From positions 310,001 through 374,000 of the forward strand of contig CBDICR010000005.1 of assembly GCA_965277425.1 (NCBI GenBank): a stretch of DNA of 64,000 nucleotides. Reading direction: 5' to 3'. Numbering within the stretch: the first letter of the stretch is position 1; each line of letters opens with the position of its first letter. The translations under genes were made by a program, and so were the position numbers. Shown here one piece after another: positions 1-7,227 of this stretch. Origin of the DNA: Poindextera sp965277425 (lineage in GTDB: Bacteria; Pseudomonadota; Alphaproteobacteria; Caulobacterales; Caulobacteraceae). Below the pieces are notes generated by a model, which did no database searches, was not told where the DNA came from, and saw only the letters and a list, made by a program, of their open reading frames with translations.

Positions 1-579
1 GTCGCCTATCCCGACCGCTCCGCCAACCCGATCGCGCCCCTGGTCACGCTGCTGGATCGGCTGCAGTCGCGGGTGTTGGACGAAGGCCACGCCGGCTTTC
101 CGCCGTCCAATCTCGAAGTGACCACCATCGATGTGGGCAATCCGGCCACCAACGTCGTTCCGGCCCGGGCGCTGGCGCGGCTGAACATCCGCTTCAACCC
201 GGCGCACGATGGCCAGGGCCTGATCGACTGGCTGCAGGCCGAGTGCGACGCGGCGGGCGCGGGCTTCGCCGCCGGGCGCGTCGAACTCGTCACCAGGCTG
301 ACCGGCGAGGCCTTCCTCACCGAGCGCGGCGCTTTCGTCGATCTCTGCGCCCGCGCCGTGAAGGCGACGCTTGGCCGCGATCCGGAGCTGTCGACCGCCG
401 GCGGCATCTCCGACGCCCGCTTCATCCGCAGCCTCTGTCCGGTGGTGGAGTTGGGCCTGGTCGGCGCGACCATGCATGCCGTCGACGAATGCGCGCCGGT
501 GGCCGACATCCAGGCGCTGACGGACATCTATCGGCGGCTGATCGAGGCCTATTTCACCGCCTTCGCGACGGCTCGGTAG
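1..579 (+). CDS. dapE: Succinyl-diaminopimelate desuccinylase, C-terminal part (partial at window start)
   Basis: The reading frame is open from base 1 to a TAG stop at 577-579, so only the last 192 codons are present and the start lies outside the window. DapE hydrolyses N-succinyl-LL-diaminopimelate in the lysine/meso-DAP (peptidoglycan) pathway as a dinuclear zinc M20 metallopeptidase. Visible signatures are VAYPDRSANPI at the beginning of the lid/dimerisation domain, the GGISDARFI stretch, and a C-terminal MHAVDE that holds the last metal-binding histidine. The gene ends 31 bases inside the convergent truA gene. Identification is firm within the M20/DapE family. Confidence 0.93.
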   Translation, partial: VAYPDRSANPIAPLVTLLDRLQSRVLDEGHAGFPPSNLEVTTIDVGNPATNVVPARALARLNIRFNPAHDGQGLIDWLQAECDAAGAGFAAGRVELVTRLTGEAFLTERGAFVDLCARAVKATLGRDPELSTAGGISDARFIRSLCPVVELGLVGATMHAVDECAPVADIQALTDIYRRLIEAYFTAFATAR

Positions 580-1310
580 GCGACGCTCGTCAGATAGAGC
601 CCTTCGGCCGGCGCGACGGGTCCGCATGCCGCGCGGTCGCGGGCATCTAGGGCCGCGGCCAGATCCGCCGCCGACCAGCGGCCCAGGCCCACCTGCGCCA
701 GAGACCCGGTCATCGAGCGCACTTGCCGGTGCAGGAAGGAGCGGGCGGTGAACGCCAGCCGCACCTCCTCGCCCTCGCGCCAGACCCGCGCCTCGTCCAG
801 CGTCTTGATCGGCGACCTGGCCTGGCAGTTCACATCGCGAAAGGTGGTGAAGTCGTGCAGGCCGACCAGGGCCTGGGCGGCGATCTGCATGGCCTCGGCG
901 TTCAGGGGCTTCCTCACCGCCCAGACCCGGCCGCGATCCAAGGCCGGCGGGCTCTTGCGGTTGAGGATGCGGTAGAGATAGCGCCGCTCCCGCGCCGAAA
1001 ACCGGGCGTGGAAGTCGGGCGCGGCCGCCGTCGCGTCCAGAATGACGATCGGCTCGGGCGAAAGATGGGCGTTCAGCGCATCGCGCACCACGGCCGCATC
1101 CCAGGCTTTTTCGAGATCGATGTGAATGACCTGCCCGGCGGCATGCACGCCGGAATCGGTGCGGCCCGCCGCGTGCAGGCGCAGGCGCTCGCCGCAGAAG
1201 GCTAGAATCGCGCGCTCGATCGAGGCTTGCACGGAGGGTTGATCGGCCTGGGCCTGGAAGCCGTGATAGGGCCGGCCGTCATATTCGACCAGGAGGCGGT
1301 AGCGCGGCAT
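549..1310 (-). CDS. truA: tRNA pseudouridine(38-40) synthase TruA
   Basis: 253-residue enzyme that isomerises uridines 38-40 in the anticodon stem of tRNAs. The catalytic aspartate is Asp52 in GRTDSGVHA, the family signature, and the length matches the usual 245-270 residues. The ATG shares one base with the TGA stop of fmt, so translation is probably coupled to fmt. It is the last gene of the leftward series def-fmt-truA, a common alphaproteobacterial arrangement with dapE next door. Its 3' end overlaps the 3' end of dapE by 31 bases. Confidence 0.96.
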   Translation of the reverse strand: MPRYRLLVEYDGRPYHGFQAQADQPSVQASIERAILAFCGERLRLHAAGRTDSGVHAAGQVIHIDLEKAWDAAVVRDALNAHLSPEPIVILDATAAAPDFHARFSARERRYLYRILNRKSPPALDRGRVWAVRKPLNAEAMQIAAQALVGLHDFTTFRDVNCQARSPIKTLDEARVWREGEEVRLAFTARSFLHRQVRSMTGSLAQVGLGRWSAADLAAALDARDRAACGPVAPAEGLYLTSVAYRAVAKAVK

Positions 1311-2236
1311 CAGCCGAGCCTGAGGCCGGGCGCCATGGGAAAGCCGCGCAGGAAATCGGACGCCGACTGCACGCTGCGGCCCTCCCGCTGGGCGCGCAGG
1401 ATGCGCACCGCGCCCTTGCCGCAGCCGATGAGCAGGCGCTCGTCGAGCACCTCTCCCGGCGCGCCCGCGCCCTCCTCGACGCGCGAGAGCAGCGCCTTGA
1501 TGCGGACGGGCCTGTCGTCGCCGCGGGCTTCGAACCAGGCGCCGGGCGCCGGCGACAGGCCGCGGATGCGCCGGTCGATCAGGCCGGCGGACTTGCTCCA
1601 GTCGATGCGCGCCTCACCGGGCCGGATCTTCCTGGCATAGGTGACGCCCTCATCGCTCTGTGGCGTTTCCCGTACGGCGCCGCGCTCGAGCGCGGCGAGC
1701 GCGCGCGGCAGCAGATGGGCGCCGATGGGGGCGAGCCGGTCGTGCAGCGATCCCGCCGTCTCCAGCGCGTCGATCCGCACCGTCTCGGAGAGCAGGATCG
1801 GACCCTCGTCCAGGCCCTCGCTCATGCGCATGACCTGGATGCCGGTCGCCGTATCGCCGGCCATGATGGCGCGCTGGATCGGCGCGGCCCCCCGCCAGCG
1901 TGGCAAGAGCGAGGCGTGCAGGTTGAAGGCGCCCAGCCTGGGCGCCTCCAGCACGGCGGCCGGCAATATCTGACCAAAGGCGACGACCACCGCGGCATCC
2001 AGCCCGAGCGCAGCGAAGGCCTCGATCTCGGCCGGATCGCGCATGGAGGCCGGCGTGCGCGTGGCCAGGCCATTGGTTTCCGCAAAGGCCTGCACCGGCG
2101 AGGGCCGCAACGCCTGGCCGCGCCCGCGCGGCGCCGGCGGCTGCGAATAGACAGCCGCGATCTCGTGGCCGGCGGCGATCAGCTCGGCCAGAGAAGGAAC
2201 GGCGAACTCCGGCGTGCCAAGGAAGGCGAGGCGCAT
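1310..2236 (-). CDS. fmt: Methionyl-tRNA formyltransferase
   Basis: 308-residue enzyme that formylates the amino group of Met-tRNAi using 10-formyl-tetrahydrofolate, making fMet-tRNA for initiation. The N-terminal formyltransferase domain carries FNLHASLLPRWRGAAPIQ (residues 104-121) with the catalytic Asn105 and His107, and the GTPEFAVPSL N-terminus is typical. The C-terminal tRNA-binding domain is complete. It lies 41 bases downstream of def, whose product removes the formyl group later, and overlaps truA by one base. Confidence 0.97.
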   Translation of the reverse strand: MRLAFLGTPEFAVPSLAELIAAGHEIAAVYSQPPAPRGRGQALRPSPVQAFAETNGLATRTPASMRDPAEIEAFAALGLDAAVVVAFGQILPAAVLEAPRLGAFNLHASLLPRWRGAAPIQRAIMAGDTATGIQVMRMSEGLDEGPILLSETVRIDALETAGSLHDRLAPIGAHLLPRALAALERGAVRETPQSDEGVTYARKIRPGEARIDWSKSAGLIDRRIRGLSPAPGAWFEARGDDRPVRIKALLSRVEEGAGAPGEVLDERLLIGCGKGAVRILRAQREGRSVQSASDFLRGFPMAPGLRLG

Positions 2237-2277
2237 GCGAAGGCGTTTAGCCGCCCGTCGGCCTCACGGCCAGCGCC

Positions 2278-2796
2278 TCAGGCGGCGTCGGCTTCGCGGG
2301 TCGCCTTCTTCACCTTGCTCACGGCCCGTTCGCGCTTCAGGCGCGAAAGGTGGTCGATGAACAGCACCCCGTCGAGATGATCCATCTCATGCTGGATGCA
2401 GACGGCGAATATGCCCTCGGCGTCCTCTTCGACCGTCTCGCCCTGATAGTTCATGTAGCGCAGCTTCAGCTGGGCCGGCCGCTCGACCTCGTCATAGATG
2501 TCCGGCACCGAAAGACAGCCCTCTTCGTAGGGCTGGGTCTCTTCCGACGCCCAGAGGATCTCCGGATTGACGAAATAACGCGGGGTGCGCTCGCCGTCGC
2601 GATGGTCGAGATCCATGACGATGACGCGAACCGGCTCACCGACCTGGATGGCGGCCAGGCCGATGCCGGGCGCGGCGTACATGGTCTCCAGCATATCGTC
2701 CATCAGCGCGCGCAGAGCCTCGTCGACGACCGCGACCTTTGCGGAAACCGTCTTTAGGCGCGGGTCGGGAACGACCAGGATGTCGCGGATAGCCAT
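2278..2796 (-). CDS. def: Peptide deformylase
   Basis: 172-residue metalloenzyme that removes the N-formyl group from nascent proteins at the ribosome exit. All three family motifs are present: GIGLAAIQVG (44-53), EGCLSVP (92-98, metal ligand Cys94) and QHEMDHLDG (135-143, ligands His136 and His140, catalytic Glu137). Type I length. The gene starts 14 bases after the end of rmuC and is followed by fmt, so formylation and deformylation genes are adjacent. Confidence 0.97.
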   Translation of the reverse strand: MAIRDILVVPDPRLKTVSAKVAVVDEALRALMDDMLETMYAAPGIGLAAIQVGEPVRVIVMDLDHRDGERTPRYFVNPEILWASEETQPYEEGCLSVPDIYDEVERPAQLKLRYMNYQGETVEEDAEGIFAVCIQHEMDHLDGVLFIDHLSRLKRERAVSKVKKATREADAA

Positions 2797-2810
2797 GGCT
2801 TTCAGGTAGG

Positions 2811-3992
2811 TTAGCCGGCGCGCACCGTCAAGATCGGCGGGTCATCCGGGGTGGCGTCAGGGGCAAGCTTGGTCAGCCGCCGCACGCCGGTCTCGATCGG
2901 CTCCAGGACCGCCATCTCCTTGCCCTCGTGATCGACCGCCAGGTCCTCGAACCGCCGCGCCTGGCTGAGCACCTGGCTTTCCAGCGAGCCGACGAAGGCG
3001 TTGTAGCGGCCCAGGGCCGTGTCCAGCGCCTTGCCGAGGCCCTGGACATGGCCGCCCATGACCGAGAGCCGCTTGTAGAGTTCGCGGCCGAGCGTGGCGA
3101 TCTGGTCGGCGTTGGCCGCCTGCTCCTCGACCCGCCAGCCATAGGCGATGGCCTTGCACAGCGCGAACAGCGTGGTGGGCGTGACCAACAGGACCCGCTT
3201 TTCCATCGCCTCGCTCATCAATTCGGGAAGAACCTCCAGGGCCGCGGCCAGAAACTGGTCGCCGGGGACGAACATGGCCACGAAGTCGGGCGAGCCCTCC
3301 TTGGGGAACTGATCCCAATAGGCGCGCGACGAAAGGCCGGTCATATGGGTGCGCACGCTTTGCGCATGCCGCGCCAGGCAGGCTTCGCGGGCCGCGTCAT
3401 CCACCGCGTCCTGGGCATCCAGAAAGGCGTTCAGCGAGCATTTGGCGTCGATCACGAAGACGCCGCCCCCGGGCATGCGCACGATCACGTCCGGCCGGCG
3501 GCGGCCCTCGCCGCCCTCGACCGAAAACTGCTCCTCGAAATCGAACCGTTTGCTCAGGCCGGCGGCCTCCAGCACGTTACGCAGGGTCTGCTCGCCCCAG
3601 CGGCCCTGGACGCCGGCGCCGCGGCGCAGCGCCGCCGACAGTTTGCGCGCCTCGGCCTGGGTGTCGACCGAGGCCTGCATCAGGGCGGCGATCTGCGCCT
3701 TCAGGCCGCCGGTTTCCTCGGCGCGGGCCTTTTCGACCGCCGCCACCTGCTCCTGGAACTTCGCCAGGGTGTCGGTGACCGGCTTGAAGGTCTCCGTCGC
3801 GCGGCTGATCAGCTGGCTGGTGGCCAGCTCGGCGGCCTGGGCGGCGCGGGCGGGGGTGTTCTCGTCGTTGAGCCGGATCCGCTCGCGCGCGGTCGCCAGT
3901 TCGCTCTGCGCCCGCATCAGCGCCCAAAGGACCGCGGCCAGGCCCGCCAAAAGGGCCAGGACAACCACACTCAAGACCAGGGCAGCGTTCAT
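2811..3992 (-). CDS. rmuC: DNA recombination protein RmuC
   Basis: 393 residues. A single N-terminal membrane segment (about residues 3-26) is followed by a long helical/coiled region and then the RmuC nuclease-like domain (about 110-340, with GRWGEQTLRNVLEAAGL and RPDVIVRMPGG followed by the VIDAKCSL motif). RmuC proteins limit inversions at inverted repeats and are thought to be membrane-tethered endonucleases of the PD-(D/E)XK type; the D and K of VIDAK fit that. It lies between recR and def on the same strand. Confidence 0.92.
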   Translation of the reverse strand: MNAALVLSVVVLALLAGLAAVLWALMRAQSELATARERIRLNDENTPARAAQAAELATSQLISRATETFKPVTDTLAKFQEQVAAVEKARAEETGGLKAQIAALMQASVDTQAEARKLSAALRRGAGVQGRWGEQTLRNVLEAAGLSKRFDFEEQFSVEGGEGRRRPDVIVRMPGGGVFVIDAKCSLNAFLDAQDAVDDAAREACLARHAQSVRTHMTGLSSRAYWDQFPKEGSPDFVAMFVPGDQFLAAALEVLPELMSEAMEKRVLLVTPTTLFALCKAIAYGWRVEEQAANADQIATLGRELYKRLSVMGGHVQGLGKALDTALGRYNAFVGSLESQVLSQARRFEDLAVDHEGKEMAVLEPIETGVRRLTKLAPDATPDDPPILTVRAG

Positions 3993-4039
3993 GGTCCGTT
4001 CGCTTTAGCCGGAGTCGGGCCTGACGCCAAGCCGCGCCG

Positions 4040-4648
4040 TCAGTCCGATGTCGGCCGCCGCGCCCTCAGCGCCTGGGCGATGGTGCCGTCGTCCAGCCAG
4101 TCCAGCTCGCCGCCCACCGGCACGCCGCGGGCAAGGCTGGTGACCGAAACATTGGCCCGCGCCAGCCGCTCGGCCAGATAGTGGGCGGTGGTCTGGCCGT
4201 CGACGGTGGCCGGCAGGGCCAGGATGATCTCGCGCACCTGCCCGCCCTGCGCGCGAGCGACCAGCTCGTTGACGCGCAGGGCCTCGGGTCCGCGCCCGTC
4301 GAGAGCCGACAAAAGCGCGCCCAGCACGTGGTAGCGCCCGCGATAGGCGCCGCCACGCTCCAGCGCCCAGAGTGCGCCCACCTCCTCGATGACGCAGATC
4401 AGGCCGGCGTCGCGGCTCTGGTCGGCGCAGACGGCGCACGGGTCGCTGGTGTCCAGCGCCCCGCAGGTCGAACAGGACTTCACCTTCTCCGCCGCCTCGG
4501 CCATGGCCTGGGCCAGGGGCCTGAGCAGCTGGTCGCGGCGCTTGAGCAGTGCGAGCGCCGAGCGCCGGGCCGAGCGCGGCCCCAGGCCCGGCAGTTTGGA
4601 CAGCAGCGCGATCAGCCGCTCGATCTCGGGTCCGGCGGAGGCGGCCAA
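4040..4648 (-). CDS. recR: Recombination mediator RecR
   Basis: 202 residues. Order of domains: N-terminal helix-hairpin-helix (KLPGLGPRSARR, 18-29), a four-cysteine zinc finger (Cys59, 62, 71 and 74), the Toprim domain (VIEEVGALWALE) and the C-terminal Walker-B-like part (RGVPVGGELDWLDDGT). RecR acts with RecF/RecO to load RecA on gapped DNA. It starts 2 bases after the ybaB stop codon, the conserved ybaB-recR pair; the third usual partner, dnaX, is about 2.3 kb further upstream because of intervening genes. Confidence 0.97.
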   Translation of the reverse strand: MAASAGPEIERLIALLSKLPGLGPRSARRSALALLKRRDQLLRPLAQAMAEAAEKVKSCSTCGALDTSDPCAVCADQSRDAGLICVIEEVGALWALERGGAYRGRYHVLGALLSALDGRGPEALRVNELVARAQGGQVREIILALPATVDGQTTAHYLAERLARANVSVTSLARGVPVGGELDWLDDGTIAQALRARRPTSD

Positions 4649-4650
4649 GG

Positions 4651-4974
4651 TCAGGAAAGGCCGGGAAAGCCCGGCATGCCGCCGAACGGCCCGGCGATGG
4701 CCTTCATCGTCTCGGCCTGGGCGGCGTCGAGCTTGCGCTTGGCGTCGGCATGGGCGGCCACCAGCAGATCGGCGAGGATCTCGCCTTCGCCGGCCGCCAG
4801 CAGCGCGTCGTCGAAAGTGACGCTGACCAGCGCGCCGGACCCCTGCAGCACAAGCTTGACCATGCCGGCGCCGGCGACGCCGTCGGCGGTCATCTCGGCG
4901 AGCTTGGCCTGGGCCTCGGTCAGCTTCTGCTGCATGGCCTGCGCCTGCTTCATCAGCGCGCCCAGATCCTTCAT
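4651..4974 (-). CDS. YbaB/EbfC-family nucleoid-associated protein
   Basis: 107 residues from the chosen ATG (MKDLGALMKQAQAMQ), which has a strong AAGGGAAGG ribosome site; an upstream in-frame ATG at 5010 would add 12 residues but lacks family conservation. YbaB/EbfC proteins are small homodimeric DNA-binding proteins that help organise the nucleoid. The glutamine/alanine-rich N-terminal helix, the central VKLVLQGSGALVSVTFDD strands and the GGMPGFPG tail are typical. It is paired with recR. Confidence 0.93.
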   Translation of the reverse strand: MKDLGALMKQAQAMQQKLTEAQAKLAEMTADGVAGAGMVKLVLQGSGALVSVTFDDALLAAGEGEILADLLVAAHADAKRKLDAAQAETMKAIAGPFGGMPGFPGLS

Positions 4975-5063
4975 CGTCGCCTTCCCTTTCTCACTTCCGG
5001 CCGCCATCATATCGAGCCGCGCCCTTGGCGCGAACGAAAGTTGGCCGGCGGGACGGAGACGAC

Positions 5064-5603
5064 ATGGCTGCCCACATCGCCCTGCTCCGGGCCGTCAATG
5101 TCGGCGGCCGCAGCCTTAAGATGGGCGACCTTGCGGCCTTCGCCAGGGATCAGGGCCTCGACAACCCCCGCACCCTGCTGCAGAGCGGCAATCTGGTGTT
5201 CGACAGCCCGAAAAAGCCCGACGCGGTGCTGGAAAAGCGGCTGGAAGCCGAAGCCGAGGCGCGCTTCGGCTTCCAGATCGATTTCATGGTGCGTTCGGCG
5301 GCGGAATGGCGGGCGCTGATCGCGGCGAACCCGTTTGCCGAAGCGGCCCGCGAGGATCCCGGCCACCTGCTGGTCATGCCCTTGAAGGCCAGGCCGGCCG
5401 CCGGCGCGCTGGAAGCCTTGCGGGCCGCGATTAAGGGCCGGGAGGTTGCCGAGGTGGTCGGCCGCGACGCCTATCTGGTCTATCCGGACGGAATCGGCCG
5501 ATCGAAACTGACCATCACGGTGATCGAGCGAAAGCTGGGCGTCCGCGGGACCGGGCGAAACTGGAACACGGTGCTGAAGCTCCAGGAGATGAGCAACGAC
5601 TAG
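5064..5603 (+). CDS. DUF1697 domain-containing protein
   Basis: 179 residues starting MAAHIALLRAVNVGGRSLKM, the standard DUF1697 N-terminus, which decides the start over a possible ATG at 5025. NPRTLLQSGNLVFDS and the C-terminal GTGRNWNTVLKL(QEM) are further family signatures. The biochemical function of DUF1697 proteins is unknown; they are small, cytosolic and often seen as mobile accessory genes. It is transcribed opposite to the surrounding dnaX/ybaB/recR genes and interrupts that conserved neighbourhood. Confidence 0.88.
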   Translation: MAAHIALLRAVNVGGRSLKMGDLAAFARDQGLDNPRTLLQSGNLVFDSPKKPDAVLEKRLEAEAEARFGFQIDFMVRSAAEWRALIAANPFAEAAREDPGHLLVMPLKARPAAGALEALRAAIKGREVAEVVGRDAYLVYPDGIGRSKLTITVIERKLGVRGTGRNWNTVLKLQEMSND

Positions 5604-5621
5604 CCGCGCCAGATCGGCATC

Positions 5622-5652
5622 CATTCCGCTCGTCCCCGCAAAAGCGGAGGGT
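5622..5652. repeat. Small intergenic repeat remnant
   Basis: Downstream of the DUF1697 gene the sequence contains TCGTCCCCGCAAAAGCGGAGG, whose CCCCGC/GCGGAG arms resemble short palindromic intergenic repeats common in alphaproteobacteria. The rest of the 205-base gap to 5809 shows no further gene or clear signal. Recognition is by eye only. Confidence 0.3.
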
Positions 5653-5808
5653 TTAAGGGACCGCACGATCGGAGCCGGTTTTCGACCTGACCGATATGTC
5701 AGCAACGCCGTCGCGGGCATGTTGCGATCGGTCTCAGTGGTCGTTCGGGCGTCAGGGCTCGCTCGCCGACAGACTCCGCCAAGGCCTGAGTTGAGTGGAA
5801 AACGGAAG

Positions 5809-6327
5809 TCAATCAGGCCCGGGAGGTTTTGCGTCCGCTTGCCAAGGGTCGTAGAGCGCCAGTTCCTCAGCCGTGGGGCGCTGGAATAGTTTCACCCATC
5901 TCAGCAGCGCCTCTTTTGGAATCTCGAACACGCCAAAGGGTCGTTCAGCGTTGCGCCGCGACAGACGCGCCCAAAGCTCGTCGACCGAAGGGTCAAGGAG
6001 ACACAAGACCACCCGCGCCCCGACATCGCGAGCGCCCGTCCGGAAAAGGTCACGTTCCTCTCGCGCCCAAACGCCGAAGTCCAGAACCACATCGCAACCC
6101 AGTTGCAGGGCGCGGAGCGCGAGGTTCCACTGCAGGCGCTCGACGCGGCTGCGAAGCGTGCCCTCCTCCGCCTCCGGTGTGGTAATGGTCGGGTAAAGTT
6201 CGTGCAGCCATTCGTCGGCCGTCAGGCGAAGCGCGGGGACCTCTAGCTCAAGCCGCTTGGCGAGCGTCGACTTGCCGGAACCTGGCAGGCCGCAGGTGAT
6301 GAAGAGGGTTGGCCGCAGCGGCTCCAT
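5809..6327 (-). CDS. P-loop ATP-binding kinase-like protein (zeta-toxin/AAA_33 type)
   Basis: 172 residues from the ATG at 6327, directly before the core fold (MEPLRPTLFITCGLPGSGKS). The Walker A motif GLPGSGKST is at about residues 13-21, followed by a DEWLHELYP segment and a lid region with paired arginines (LWARLSRRNAERP). This is the layout of AAA_33 small-molecule kinases that phosphorylate unknown substrates. No antitoxin-like partner is adjacent, so a toxin role is not supported. It lies in the block that splits dnaX from ybaB. Confidence 0.75.
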   Translation of the reverse strand: MEPLRPTLFITCGLPGSGKSTLAKRLELEVPALRLTADEWLHELYPTITTPEAEEGTLRSRVERLQWNLALRALQLGCDVVLDFGVWAREERDLFRTGARDVGARVVLCLLDPSVDELWARLSRRNAERPFGVFEIPKEALLRWVKLFQRPTAEELALYDPWQADAKPPGPD

Positions 6328-6521
6328 CGATGGCTCCGGTTCGAGGTCAGCCGGCCTACCGGCGCTCCAGGAGCATTGCAACAACGACGGCGCGACCGCA
6401 GCCGGCTGATCGGCCCGATGCTCCGCTGCGACGCTCGGGTCGAGGCGTTAAGGTCGCCTATGGGTCAACGGACTAACCCGTTGCGGACACCGCCTTATGG
6501 ATGTCGCGCAAACGCAGGGCT

Positions 6522-7160
6522 TCATCGTCCGAACGCCCAGGCCGCCATGAGCGGGAGCTCGGCCCGCCAAAACGCGTCGCCGTGCGATCCGTACCGTTCG
6601 GTCATCACGACGTCCGCCCCCGCATCGCGCAGCGCGTCCGCCCACCGGATCGCGTTCTCGCGAAAGAAGGGCTCCCGAGTTCCGGCGACGAGGTACACGC
6701 GCTGAAGCGAGCTCGGCATCACGCCGGGCGGTCGGTAGCCCGCACCTGGCGAGGCGCAAAATACCGCACCGTAGACGTCCTGGCGCCGAAGCCCGATGGC
6801 GAGCGCCAACTCTGCACCCGCCGAAACGCCGAACACCGCGGTGCGTTCTTTGCGCAGCTCGACACCGAAACGCGACTGAACCCATTCGCGGACGTCCTCT
6901 ACGAAGACCCTCTCGTGGGCCGCGAACCGTTTCGGATCGAAGCCGGGCGAGTACTCATGGAGCCGCAGCGTCTCATCCGCCGACCGATGGACACCGACGA
7001 TCATCGTGGATGGCGCGCCGGCCGCGGCGACAAAGTCTCCCCATTGCGAGATCAGCTGACCGTCACCGGCGAACACCACGCCCTGCGGCGGATCCGGCGG
7101 AAGGTACACCGTGACCTCCCGACCGCCGTCGTATTCGAATGTCTCGGTGACAAGTCCCAT
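6522..7160 (-). CDS. Putative esterase (alpha/beta hydrolase, enterochelin-esterase-like)
   Basis: 212 residues from the ATG at 7160; another ATG 9 bases upstream is possible. The nucleophile elbow GVSAGAE is visible in the middle, and YGSHGDAFW near the C-terminus supplies the catalytic histidine in the form common to the esterase-D/Fes group. The expected acid position is around GTREPFF, where Glu may replace the usual Asp. No signal peptide is seen. Substrate unknown. It is the dnaX-proximal gene of the three-gene insert. Confidence 0.72.
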   Translation of the reverse strand: MGLVTETFEYDGGREVTVYLPPDPPQGVVFAGDGQLISQWGDFVAAAGAPSTMIVGVHRSADETLRLHEYSPGFDPKRFAAHERVFVEDVREWVQSRFGVELRKERTAVFGVSAGAELALAIGLRRQDVYGAVFCASPGAGYRPPGVMPSSLQRVYLVAGTREPFFRENAIRWADALRDAGADVVMTERYGSHGDAFWRAELPLMAAWAFGR

Positions 7161-7227
7161 GGCGCGCAATGTTGCCGCGTTCCGCCCAAAGGTTCAATCT
7201 GCGGCTGCGGTAAGGGTGGATGACTTT

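Noticed and set aside
2928..4181. A 417-codon open frame on the plus strand across rmuC and recR
   Set aside because: It is antisense to two clear genes, has no family signature and Gly/Arg/Ala-rich composition as expected of a shadow frame in GC-rich DNA.
5809..6327. Toxin-antitoxin (zeta toxin) system
   Set aside because: The P-loop protein has no small antitoxin gene beside it and no toxin-specific motif beyond the kinase fold.
5064..7160. Insertion sequence or genomic island borders around the dnaX-ybaB insert
   Set aside because: No transposase, integrase, terminal inverted repeats or target duplications were visible by eye.
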